From: Actinospica sp035712985
GTDB lineage: Bacteria; Actinomycetota; Actinomycetes; Streptomycetales; Catenulisporaceae
Length of the DNA: 55,248 bases
NCBI GenBank assembly: GCA_035712985.1
Contig: DASTAE010000129.1
Location: 1-55,248 of the forward strand
Direction of reading: 5' to 3'
The position numbers and the translations under genes are program-made. The notes under the pieces were generated by a model. The model worked only from the letters and a program-made list of their open reading frames with translations. It was not told where the DNA came from and did not search any database. How positions within the stretch are numbered: the stretch's first letter is position 1; the number at the start of each line of letters is the position of its first letter. Below are positions 1 to 8,700 of the stretch, one piece after another.

Positions 1-90
1 CCCCTGGCGGTACCACTCCGGGGTCGTGTAGACCGGGCCGGTCCAGCTGTCTTCCTCCGGCCCGTCGCCGTACCCGTTCTCGCCGCTCAC
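1..90 (-). CDS. Start of an unidentified gene next to the ESX locus (partial)
   Basis: About 30 codons are visible, opening with GTG at position 90 and running off the left edge. The peptide begins VSGENGYGDGPEEDSW and is acidic and polar. It shows no signal peptide or recognisable domain in the visible part. A purine-rich stretch (AGAGGGA and GGAAG) precedes the start. It lies 82 bases downstream of the 267-aa ESX-associated gene on the same strand, so it probably belongs to the same transcript. The function cannot be read from this fragment. Confidence 0.45.
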   Translation of the reverse strand, partial: MSGENGYGDGPEEDSWTGPVYTTPEWYRQG

Positions 91-172
91 GCCGCTTCCA
101 TCCCTCTTGTCGCCTTCCCCTGACGCCCTACGGTAACCGGACCGCGGTCGTTCCGGAAAACAACGGTCTGAC

Positions 173-976
173 TCAGTCCATCCGGCGCGGTGCGCCGAGC
201 AGCCCGGTCTCGTCCCGGGTCGGGGCCGAGAACACGTACTGCCTGCCGTGCCGCGCCGTCCACAGCGCCAGCTCGGGCAGCAGCGTCGGCAGCGCCGCGA
301 CGTCCTGCGGGCTCAGCCGGAACAGCCGGGCGCCGAGCTCGGCCTCCTGCGGGGAGACCTGCTGCATCGCCACGTAGTCCGAGGTGATCAGGTGCCCCGC
401 GTACGCCGGGTCCAGGAAGGGCACCAGCGTCAGCGTCGTCATCCACGGCGTCTTCGGCGCCGAGCTGCGCGGCGGCCTGGCTCCGGCGTCGCGCAGCAGC
501 AGCACCGGGGACGCGGCGGTCGCGCCGAGGTTGCCCACCCGGCGCACCGGGACCACGGCGATGACCTGCTGGCCGCCGCCCGCGTTCTGCGCCAGCGGCG
601 CCCACAGCTGCGGACGCGCGGTCTCCACGACCACGCGCGCGCCGGTCGCCGTCGCCCGCAGCGCGAGCAGCTGGGCCAGGTACGCGCCGCCGATCAGCGC
701 GATCTCCACGGCCTTCGGCTTGAACATGGCGAGCACCGCGGGACGGCTGCCCTGGTCGGTGCCGATCACCACGCCGTCGTCGCCGACCGGCAGGGCCAGC
801 GCGCCGAACTCCTCGGGCGCCAGGATGTGCCTCTCCAACTGCGGGCCGCGCGCCGGGATGTGCCGCAGCTCGTTGCCGCGCTCGGGGCGGGCCGCGACGA
901 CCACGCGGGGTTCCGGCGCGGCGCCGCGCGAGGCGGCCCGGCGCGGCGCGTAGGCGGACGGTGCTGAGTTCGACAT
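173..976 (-). CDS. ESX-locus conserved protein, 267 aa, possible degenerate EccC-like ATPase fold
   Basis: The ATG at 976 has a strong Shine-Dalgarno sequence (GGGAGGGGAG) and lies three bases after the eccE stop, so the two genes are almost certainly translated together. The N-terminal 45 residues are Ala/Arg/Pro-rich. The segment from about residue 60 reads like the start of an EccC ATPase domain: a short strand, then ALIGGAYLAQLLALRA where a P-loop and helix would be, then ARVVVE. The Walker lysine and serine are absent. No signal peptide or convincing membrane span is seen. From memory, a similar protein follows eccE in Streptomyces-type ESX loci. The role is unknown; a structural or regulatory partner of EccC or EccE is an inference. 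Confidence 0.75.
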   Translation of the reverse strand: MSNSAPSAYAPRRAASRGAAPEPRVVVAARPERGNELRHIPARGPQLERHILAPEEFGALALPVGDDGVVIGTDQGSRPAVLAMFKPKAVEIALIGGAYLAQLLALRATATGARVVVETARPQLWAPLAQNAGGGQQVIAVVPVRRVGNLGATAASPVLLLRDAGARPPRSSAPKTPWMTTLTLVPFLDPAYAGHLITSDYVAMQQVSPQEAELGARLFRLSPQDVAALPTLLPELALWTARHGRQYVFSAPTRDETGLLGAPRRMD

Positions 977-979
977 CTG

Positions 980-2242
980 CTACTCCCCTCCCAGCGGGAC
1001 CGTGGCGACCAGGCCGGGCAGCTGCTCCCCGTCGAGCCGGGTGAGCCCCGCCCCGGCCTGGCCGGCCCGCGCCTCGAGCTGCTTGCAGGACTCGCCGAGC
1101 TGGTTCTCCGAGCCGGCCGCGATGCGCACGAAGCAGGAGAACGCGACCGCGTCCCCGGTGCCCCTGCTGAGGTTGACGGCCACGCTGGTGGCCAGCGCGG
1201 GCAGCGAGCCGACCGCGGCGAAGAAGTCGGGGCTGGTGCGCGCCGAGAAGGCCGGCGGCTTGTCCAGCCAGTACGTCGTGTGCCAGCTGCCGTCGCAGCG
1301 CCAGTAGCGCTTGGTCTCCTCGGTGCGCCGGTGCGCGGCCGCCGAGGGGTTCGTCGCGACCTGGCTGATCATGCAGGCCGTGCCCAGCGCCGTGATCAGC
1401 TCGGGCTCGCTGAGGATGGTCGCCTCGAAGCCGGCGCCCTCGAGCTGGCTGGCGACGCGCTGAACGGCCGTCAGCAGCGCGCGCTGCGCCCCGGTCCGTC
1501 CGCCGCCGCGCGCCTCGACCGCGCCCTGGGCCGCCTCCGGGTCGAGCCGCACCGCGGCCCACGTGGTGCGCTGCGCCGGAACGTCGGCGCCGATGCTCTG
1601 GTAGGACCGCGCGGACAGCGACTGCCGAGGCAGGTGCGGCGCGGGGGCCGGGCGCGAGTGCGAGATCAGCTGCACGCCGGCGATCGGTACCTGGGTGTCC
1701 GACAGGGCCGCGGCCACGGCGCCGACCGGCAGCGGATGCGCGGTCCTGGCCTCGCGCAGCGGCTCACCGCGCGAGTCGAGCTGGATGACCGCGGTGAGGA
1801 AGGTGCCGTCGCCGATCACGCCGACCGGCTCGCCGCCGCGGGTGGACACGGTCGCGGTCTTCAGGGCTGGGAAGGTCTCCCGCAGCGGGGCCAGCGCGGA
1901 CTCGCCGCTCGCCGGGCGCCGCTGCTCCTGGCGCTCCTTGAAATCGGCGTGCACGGCCTGCGAGGCGCCGAGCCACCGTCCCCGGCTGCCGCCGATCGCC
2001 CCGATCACGCAGAGCAGCGCCACCGGCCCCGTGCCGGCGATCACCATCGGCTTGTGCATCAGGAAGGGCGCCGCGGCCAGTGCCGCCGCCGCCTCGATCA
2101 GGATCAGCCGGATCAGCGCGACCGAGCCTATCCGCCCGGGACGCGGGTGGAAGCCGGGCGTGACCTGGACCCCGTCGTTACGGCCCCGCTCCGCCGCGGG
2201 CGCGGGTGCCGCCGCGCGCGGTTGAGTGCGTGCTGTCGCCAT
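980..2242 (-). CDS. eccE: Type VII secretion protein EccE
   Basis: EccE is a membrane component at the periphery of the ESX secretion complex. The ATG at 2242 was chosen because a GAGGGGG ribosome site precedes it and the upstream extension of the open frame is low-complexity. This gives 420 residues. After a basic Ala-rich N-terminus there are two adjacent membrane segments, about residues 40-60 and 65-88. A soluble domain of more than 300 residues follows, as in the family. It is divergent from eccB across a 206-base gap and sits three bases before the 267-aa partner gene. The assignment rests on topology, size and context, because EccE sequences diverge strongly. Confidence 0.8.
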   Translation of the reverse strand: MATARTQPRAAAPAPAAERGRNDGVQVTPGFHPRPGRIGSVALIRLILIEAAAALAAAPFLMHKPMVIAGTGPVALLCVIGAIGGSRGRWLGASQAVHADFKERQEQRRPASGESALAPLRETFPALKTATVSTRGGEPVGVIGDGTFLTAVIQLDSRGEPLREARTAHPLPVGAVAAALSDTQVPIAGVQLISHSRPAPAPHLPRQSLSARSYQSIGADVPAQRTTWAAVRLDPEAAQGAVEARGGGRTGAQRALLTAVQRVASQLEGAGFEATILSEPELITALGTACMISQVATNPSAAAHRRTEETKRYWRCDGSWHTTYWLDKPPAFSARTSPDFFAAVGSLPALATSVAVNLSRGTGDAVAFSCFVRIAAGSENQLGESCKQLEARAGQAGAGLTRLDGEQLPGLVATVPLGGE

Positions 2243-2448
2243 CTCTGTGCGCCTGCCCCCTCGTGATGAGCGCGAAAAACCTTCACCGCAGCTGTTTCCA
2301 AAACCGTATGGTACGGGCTCTGACGGGGTCGGAGACAGCCCCTTCGCCCCCGAAGCGCCCGGTCCGCCCGCGCCGCCGTTACTGTACTCTGTTTCGCACG
2401 CGTGCTCTCGCCATAGGGGCGCGGGGGCTCGAGGGGAGTAATGGGGCA
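2243..2448. promoter_or_regulatory. Divergent eccE/eccB control region
   Basis: This 206-base gap separates the two divergent ESX transcripts. On the plus strand, overlapping -10-like hexamers TACTGT (2380-2385) and TACTCT (2385-2390) lie about 60 bases before eccB. No clear -35 element was found. The eccB ribosome site GAGGGGAG is at 2431-2438. No convincing operator palindrome was recognised. Confidence 0.4.
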
Positions 2449-4029
2449 GTGGCGACACGCAAGGATCAACTGGACGCGTTCAATTTCGCGCGGCGGCGCA
2501 TGGTCGCGAATCTGGTCGTACCCACGGCGACCGGCAGCGACGAGGGCGCTCCCCGTCCGGTGAAGACCTTCGCCACCTCGATCATCCTCAGCGCGCTCGC
2601 CGTCGTCGCCGTCATGGTGCTCGGCGTGTTCAAGCCCAGCGCGCCGAACGGATGGCAGGGCGGGCTCGCCGTCGACTCGAACACCGGCGCCGCGTACGTG
2701 ACGCAGAACAACGAACTGCACGCGGTCTACAACATAACCTCGGCGCGGCTGATCCTCGGCAAGAACTTCAGCAAGTTCGACGTGCCGGACACCACGCTGA
2801 ACAGCTCGAACGTGACGATCGGCTCGCCGGTGGGCATCCTCGGCGCCCCGGAGGACGTGCCCGCCGCCTCGAACATGACCCTGACTCAGTGGTCTTACTG
2901 CCAGAACGAGCTGCAGGCGAACGGCGCGGCCACCTCGGGCGGCCAGAACTACCTGGAGATCGGCTACGCGCCGAGCTCGGCCACCACGGTGTGGACCGAC
3001 AAGAGCGGCCAGGCGCTGATCGTGCACAACAACGCCAACGACGTCTACCTGGTCGACGGCGACTACCGCTACCGGATCGGCAACGCGGTCAGCGACAAGT
3101 CGACCGTGAGCAACATCCTGACCGCCGTCAACCAGGGCACGCCGCTGACGAACCCGGACACCACCGGCTTCTGGGTCTCGGACGCCTGGCTCGACGCCTT
3201 CCAGCTCGGCGCGCCGCTCACCTTCCCGACGCTCTCCGACCTCGGCGGCTCGGTGACCTCGGGCCAGCAGCCGGGCACGCAGGTCGGCCAGTACGGCCGG
3301 ATCCAGAGCGCGACCACCGCCGGCGGCGCGGTGCAGACCGCGAACGGGGTGCTCCAGCTGACCCCCTTCGCGTACTACCTCTACGCGGAGAACCCGGCGC
3401 TGACCGGCGACCACATCACGCAGCTGCAGTCGAGCCAGCTGAGCCCCTCCGCGCTCGCCGAGGCGAACAGCGCGAGCGGCACGCTGGATCCGACGAAGGT
3501 GTTCCAGTCGGGGACGTACGGCTCCAACTGGCCGAAGCTCGCGCCGAGCCTCAACGGGATCGACACCAGCCTGCCGACGACCGCGAACATCTGCGTGGGC
3601 TACAACGGCCAGTCCGTCGACGGGGTCCCGCAGCTGACCACGTGGGCCAGCGCGACCCTGCCGTACGGCCAGGACGGCGGCTCCTTCGGCGTGACGCAGA
3701 ACGGCGGCAACCTCGAGGCCGGGGTCGTGCTGGTGAGACCGGGCTACGGACTGCTCGCGAAGCAGTCGAGCGGCAGCCCCACGGAGTTCCTGATCGAGGA
3801 CTCGGGCTTCCGCTACCCGCTGGGCAGCGGCATCGTGGCCGTCGCGGGGGCCTCGCCGAGTCCGAGCTCGACCGGTTCGGGGAACAACACCTCGGTCACG
3901 GCGGTCGAACAGCTCGGCTACACCTCGGTGAGCGTGGAGACGGTCCCGCCGACCTGGGTCAGCCTGCTGCAGGGCGGCGCGGAGCTGAATCCGGCCGAGG
4001 CCGGCAAGTCGCCGCAATCAGGCAGCTGA
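2449..4029 (+). CDS. eccB: Type VII secretion protein EccB
   Basis: EccB is a bitopic membrane protein of the ESX core whose large C-terminal domain lies outside the cytoplasmic membrane. The GTG at 2449 gives a protein opening VATRKDQLDAFNFARRR, close to the conserved EccB N-terminus, and is preceded by GAGGGGAG. The ORF extends further upstream but is non-conserved there. Of 526 residues, about 42-62 form the single membrane helix. The remainder is a Ser/Thr/Asn/Gly-rich extracytoplasmic domain with two cysteines (in WSYCQ and NICVG), as expected for the disulfide-stabilised EccB fold. mycP follows after 19 bases, so the two form an operon. Confidence 0.93.
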   Translation: MATRKDQLDAFNFARRRMVANLVVPTATGSDEGAPRPVKTFATSIILSALAVVAVMVLGVFKPSAPNGWQGGLAVDSNTGAAYVTQNNELHAVYNITSARLILGKNFSKFDVPDTTLNSSNVTIGSPVGILGAPEDVPAASNMTLTQWSYCQNELQANGAATSGGQNYLEIGYAPSSATTVWTDKSGQALIVHNNANDVYLVDGDYRYRIGNAVSDKSTVSNILTAVNQGTPLTNPDTTGFWVSDAWLDAFQLGAPLTFPTLSDLGGSVTSGQQPGTQVGQYGRIQSATTAGGAVQTANGVLQLTPFAYYLYAENPALTGDHITQLQSSQLSPSALAEANSASGTLDPTKVFQSGTYGSNWPKLAPSLNGIDTSLPTTANICVGYNGQSVDGVPQLTTWASATLPYGQDGGSFGVTQNGGNLEAGVVLVRPGYGLLAKQSSGSPTEFLIEDSGFRYPLGSGIVAVAGASPSPSSTGSGNNTSVTAVEQLGYTSVSVETVPPTWVSLLQGGAELNPAEAGKSPQSGS

Positions 4030-4048
4030 GACGGGGGACCACGGCACC

Positions 4049-5413
4049 ATGAGCGCCTTCCGGAAAACGCGCTTCGCCGCCGCGGCCGCCGCGCTGGCCT
4101 GCGGCACCGGCATCGGACTGCCCGGCACCGCGGCGGCGGACACCGCCCTGGCAGCGTCACAGGGCTCGAACAACTGCACCTACGCGAACGTGTCGGTGAA
4201 CGCGAACCAGGACAACACGCCCTGGGAGATCACCGCGGCCAACGCCGGGCACCTGACCGACAACAACGGCAACCAGCTCAACGGCGACGGCGTCCGAGTG
4301 GCGGTCATCGACACCGGCATCGCGAGCCAGAGCCAGCTGAGCGTGGCCGACGGCAAGGTGCTCAACGGCGAGACCGGCTTCAACCAGGACGACGACGGCC
4401 ACGGCACGATGGTCGCCTCGATCATCGGCGCGCAGAAGGCCGCCGGCGTCAACGGAATGCAGGGCATCGCCCCCAACGTGCAGCTGCTCTCGATCCGCGA
4501 GGCGGGCTGCAACGCCCCGGGGGGCAACACCGAGGACTGGATGGCCCAGGCCATCTACGCCGCGGTGAGCGAGAACGCCGAGGTCATCAACATCTCGCAG
4601 GACGGCTACGAGCAGGACCCGAAGCTGTCCGACGCCGTGCAGTACGCCTACCAGCACGGCGTGGTCATCGTGACCTCGGCGGGCAACCAGGGCGACCGCG
4701 ACACGACCGACAACAACGGCACCGACTACGGCGTGAACCCGCGCACCTACCCGGCCTCGTACCAGGGCGTGCTCGCGGTGGGAGCCGTGGACCAGTACGG
4801 CACCGTGGCCACCTTCTCCGAGACGGGCAGCCAGAAGAACTCGTACTTCGTCGGCGTGACGGCCCCCGGCGTCGGCGTCGGCGGCCTGCTTCCGAACGGC
4901 AAGATCGCCACCGACGACGGCACCAGCTTCGCCGCCCCCTACGTGGCGGCCGAGGCGGCGCTGGTCATCGAGGAACACCACTGGGTCGGCAGCGGCTACC
5001 GCAACGCCGCCCGCGCCTACGACGTCATCAAGATCATCGAAGCCACCGCCGACGGCGACGGCGCCTACAGCCCCTCCATGGGCTGGGGCGAGGCCGACAT
5101 CCAGGCGGCGCTGACCGCCACCGTCAACGGCGGCAGCAACGCGCTCGTCCCCCAGGGCAACGCCATCAGCGGCCTGACCCCCATGCTCGGCATCGGCCCC
5201 AACTCCGACGGCCAACCCGCCGCCACCACCGAGCAGGCCGACCGCACCGTGGTCAAGCCCTACGTCGCAGCCGCCGGCAACCACGAGGCCGAGAACCAGC
5301 AGCGCTGGGCCTACATCGCCCTCGCCGCGGGCCTGCTGACCGCCTGCGTGGCGCTCGCGGGCGCCGCGGTGGCGCGGGACGCGGCACGGCGCCGCGGCGC
5401 GGCGCAGCTGTAG
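4049..5413 (+). CDS. mycP: Type VII secretion-associated subtilisin-like protease (mycosin)
   Basis: Mycosins are membrane-anchored S8 serine proteases needed for ESX stability and substrate processing. The 454-aa protein has a signal peptide (basic start, Ala-rich core, cleavage near residue 31). The complete catalytic triad is Asp88 (VAVIDTG), His118 (DDDGHGTMVAS) and Ser293 (DDGTSFAAPYVA), with the oxyanion Asn213 in TSAGNQG. A C-terminal membrane helix (AYIALAAGLLTACVALAGA) is followed by a basic tail, the usual mycosin anchor. GGGGGA precedes the ATG. It directly follows eccB, the common pairing for this secretion family. Confidence 0.93.
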   Translation: MSAFRKTRFAAAAAALACGTGIGLPGTAAADTALAASQGSNNCTYANVSVNANQDNTPWEITAANAGHLTDNNGNQLNGDGVRVAVIDTGIASQSQLSVADGKVLNGETGFNQDDDGHGTMVASIIGAQKAAGVNGMQGIAPNVQLLSIREAGCNAPGGNTEDWMAQAIYAAVSENAEVINISQDGYEQDPKLSDAVQYAYQHGVVIVTSAGNQGDRDTTDNNGTDYGVNPRTYPASYQGVLAVGAVDQYGTVATFSETGSQKNSYFVGVTAPGVGVGGLLPNGKIATDDGTSFAAPYVAAEAALVIEEHHWVGSGYRNAARAYDVIKIIEATADGDGAYSPSMGWGEADIQAALTATVNGGSNALVPQGNAISGLTPMLGIGPNSDGQPAATTEQADRTVVKPYVAAAGNHEAENQQRWAYIALAAGLLTACVALAGAAVARDAARRRGAAQL

Positions 5414-5428
5414 GGAAGTCGCCGCTTC

Positions 5429-5623
5429 ATGGCTCGACGCGGCAGATACCGGTGGCGGACGCGCCTGCGCCGCCACCTCCCGCAGCTCCTCGTCGATCGC
5501 GGAGTCGCCGGGAAGGGTGCCTCGGACTGCGGCGTCCACGAGTGGTACAACCACGACGGCGTGACCGCTCTCTGCTACCACTGCTCCGTCGGCGAACGCC
5601 CCTGGCCACCGGCGGGCCGCTAA
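5429..5623 (+). CDS. Small basic protein with a CxxH-x11-CxxC zinc-binding-like motif
   Basis: This 64-aa ORF starts 15 bases after mycP behind GGGAAG. The N-terminus is strongly basic (MARRGRYRWRTRLRRHLPQ). The second half contains Cys34, His37, Cys49 and Cys52 in DCGVHEWY and CYHCSVGER, spaced like a small zinc finger. Comparable short proteins with HEWY and CYHC occur in actinomycetes from memory, but I know no function. The gap and strand suggest co-transcription with eccB-mycP, ending at the hairpin at 5649-5690. It could be a nucleic-acid-binding or regulatory factor; that is a guess. Confidence 0.6.
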   Translation: MARRGRYRWRTRLRRHLPQLLVDRGVAGKGASDCGVHEWYNHDGVTALCYHCSVGERPWPPAGR

Positions 5624-5648
5624 CGAAACCGACGGGCTCTCAACGAAA

Positions 5649-5690
5649 AGGCGTGGGCCCGACCGGGAAATCCCGGTCGGGCCCACGCCT
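5649..5690. terminator. Bidirectional terminator between the mycP operon and eccC
   Basis: A perfect 20-bp inverted repeat (arms 5649-5668 and 5671-5690) has a two-base centre. It lies between convergent ends: the plus-strand mycP and small gene, and the minus-strand eccC, whose stop is at 5706. It can terminate both transcripts. Confidence 0.85.
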
Positions 5691-5705
5691 TCGCGCAATG
5701 CCCTG

Positions 5706-8700
5706 CTACAGGATCGGCGGGGTGAACGCCGTCTGGACCAGCATCGTGCCGTGCCGGCGCGACACGAGGGTGCCTCGGCCGGCGGGCTGCTGGCTGCCGC
5801 GGACGGTGCCGAGGAGCTGGCCCTCCTCCCGGTCCGCCGAGAGCAGCAGGCCGGGCTGGCGGGACTCGCGCATGCGCTGGATGAGCGGCTCGAACAGGGC
5901 TCGGCTCGCACCGCCCGAGGCCCGCGAGATGATCAGGTGGAAGCCGAGGTCCCTCGCCATGGGCAGGTACTCGGCGAAGGGCTGCAGCGGGTTGCCGCCC
6001 TGCGTCGCCACCAGGTCGTAGTCGTCGACGATCACGAAGATCTCCGGGCCCGTCCACCAGGAACGGTTCCGCAGCTGCTCCGCGGTCACGTCCGGTCCCG
6101 GCTGGCGCTTGTCCAGGAAGGGCCGGATCTCGCTCACCGTGGACTGCACGGCCCCGGCCGCGGCGCAGTAGCCGAGGGCGTGGCTGTCCGGGCACGCGCC
6201 GAGCAGCGAGCGCCGGTAGTCGACCAGCAGGATCCTGGCCTGGTTCCCGGTGTACGCCTCGGTGATGCCCTTGATGATCGAGCGCAGCACCGCGGTCTTG
6301 CCGGACTCGCTCTCGCCGAACATCAGGAAGTGCGGGTCCTGGTTGAAGTCCAGGTACACCGGCTCCAGCTTGTTCTCGTCGACACCCAGCGGGATCGCGA
6401 ACGCCGGTCGGGCCGCGGGCTCGGGCAGGTCCGAGTACGGCACCATGAGCGGCAGCATCCGCAGCTTGGGCGCCGCGGGGCCCTGCCAGGCCTCGGCGAT
6501 CGCGGTGACCGTCTTGGCCACGCCGTCCGCGAGGTCCGTCGAGTCCTCGATGCCGTCGATCCGCGGCAGCGCGCCGAGGAAGTGCAGCTTGTCCCGGGTC
6601 AGACCGCGGCCCGGGGTGCCCGCGGGCACGTTCTGCGCGACCTTGCGGTCCACGTCGGACTCCATCGGGTCACCGAGCCGCAGCTCGATGCGCGTGTTGA
6701 TGGCGTCCTTGAGCTGCGGCCGCAGTTCCGCCCAGCGCGCGGCCGAGAGGACCACGTGCACGCCGAAGCCGAGGCCGCGCTGCGCGATGTCGAGGATGTC
6801 CTGCTCGAGCATCTCGAACTCGCTGCGCAGCGTCTGCCAGCCGTCCACGATCAGGAACACGTCGCCGAAGGGCTCGTTGGGCAGCTCGCCCCGCGCGCGC
6901 TTGGCCCGGAAGGTGCCGATCGAGTCGATCTGGTTGGTGCGGAAGGTCTCCTCGCGCTTGTCGAGGATCCCGACCACCTCGCTGACGATCCGGCGGACCA
7001 CGTCCACGTCCAGGCGGCCGCCCAGACCGGACATGTGCGGCAGGCCCTGCAGGCTCATCAGCGAGCCGCCGCCGAAGTCGAGGCAGAAGAACTGCGTCTC
7101 GCTCGGCGTGTGGCCCAGCGACAGTCCCGTGATCATGCTGCGGATCAGCGTGGACTTGCCGGAGCGCGGACCGCCGACCACGACCGCGTGGCCCGCGGCG
7201 CCGGACAGGTCCAGCTGGTAGACCTCGCGCTTCTGCTCGATCGGCTTGTCCGCGATGGCGATCGGCACGATCAGCCGCCCCGCGCCCGAGTATCCGGTCG
7301 CGATCAGGCCGCGGTCCGGGGTGGCCTGGATGCCCGGCATGAGCGCGTCCAGCGTGGGCGGCTCGACCAGCGGCGGCAGCCACACCTGGTGCGCCGGGAT
7401 GCCCTCGCCCTCCATCTGCCGCACCAGCACGTCGAGCACGGTGTCGAGCATCACGTCGTCGTCGTCCTTGGCGGCGGCGACCGGGGCTACCGGCTCCTGG
7501 ATCCGCTCGGGGGCGACGAAGGCCGAGGTGAACAGCGTCGGCTTGCGGTGGTCGAGCTTGCGCTCCACGGTGGTGCGCGTCTGCGGCTTGTAGGTCCCCG
7601 ACACGTACGCGGCCTTGAAGCGCTGGCCGGGGCCGGCGCCGGATTCCGCGCCCACCGTCTTGAGGTAGCCGGAGCCGGGGATCGAGGGCAGGTTGAACGC
7701 GTCCGGGACACCGAGCACGACCCGGGACTCGGCCGCCGAGAAGGTCTTGAGACCCAGCCGGTAGGACAGGTACGTGTCCAGGCCGCGGAGCTTGCCCTCC
7801 TCCAGCCGCTGCGAGGCGAGCAGCAGGTGCACTCCCAGCGAACGGCCGATCCGGCCGATCTGGATGAACAGGTCGAGGAACTCCGGCTTCGCGGTGAGCA
7901 TCTCGGAGAACTCGTCGAGCACGATCAGCAGGTTCGGCATCGGCGTCAGCTGCGCGCCGCCCGAGGTGGCCTTCTGATAGTCGTGGATGTTCTTGAAGTT
8001 GCCCGCGTCGCGCAGCATCTCCTGGCGCCGGTTCATCTCGCCGACGATGGCGTCGCGCATCCGGTCGACCATCGTCAGGTCGTCCGCCATGTTGGTGATG
8101 ACCGCCGCGGTGTGCGGCATCGTGGCCATACCGGCGAAGGTCGCGCCGCCCTTGAAGTCGGAGAGCACGAAGTTGAGGTTGTCCGAGGAGTGCGTGACGG
8201 CCAGCGCGAGCACCAGGGTTCGGAGCACCTCGGACTTGCCGGAACCGGTGGCGCCGATGCACAGGCCGTGCGGGCCCATGCCGCCCATCGCGGCTTCCTT
8301 GATGTCCAGGATGACCGGCTCGCCGGCCTCCCCGATGCCGATCGGCACCCGCAGCCGGTCCTGCGGGCTCAGCCGCTTCCAGCCCTTGCGGGTGTCGAAG
8401 GAGCCCGCGTCGCCGATGCCCATCAGGTCGGTGAAGTCCAGCGCGCTGGTCAGCGGCTCGTCGCCGTCGCCACCGCTGCCGACCCGCAGCGGGGCCAGCT
8501 GCCGGGCGAGCGCCTCGGCCTGCGGGATCGAGAGCCGGTCGCCGACGCCGGAGAACGAGGCGCCCGAGGAGGTCTCGACCTTCAGCTTCTCGCCGTCCAG
8601 CGACATGTGCACGCCGCCGCGCACCAGGCCGGCGTGGCCCTCGGCGTCGATCTCGATGATGGTCACGCCGTGCACGCCCTCGCCGTGCAGCAGCACGGAG

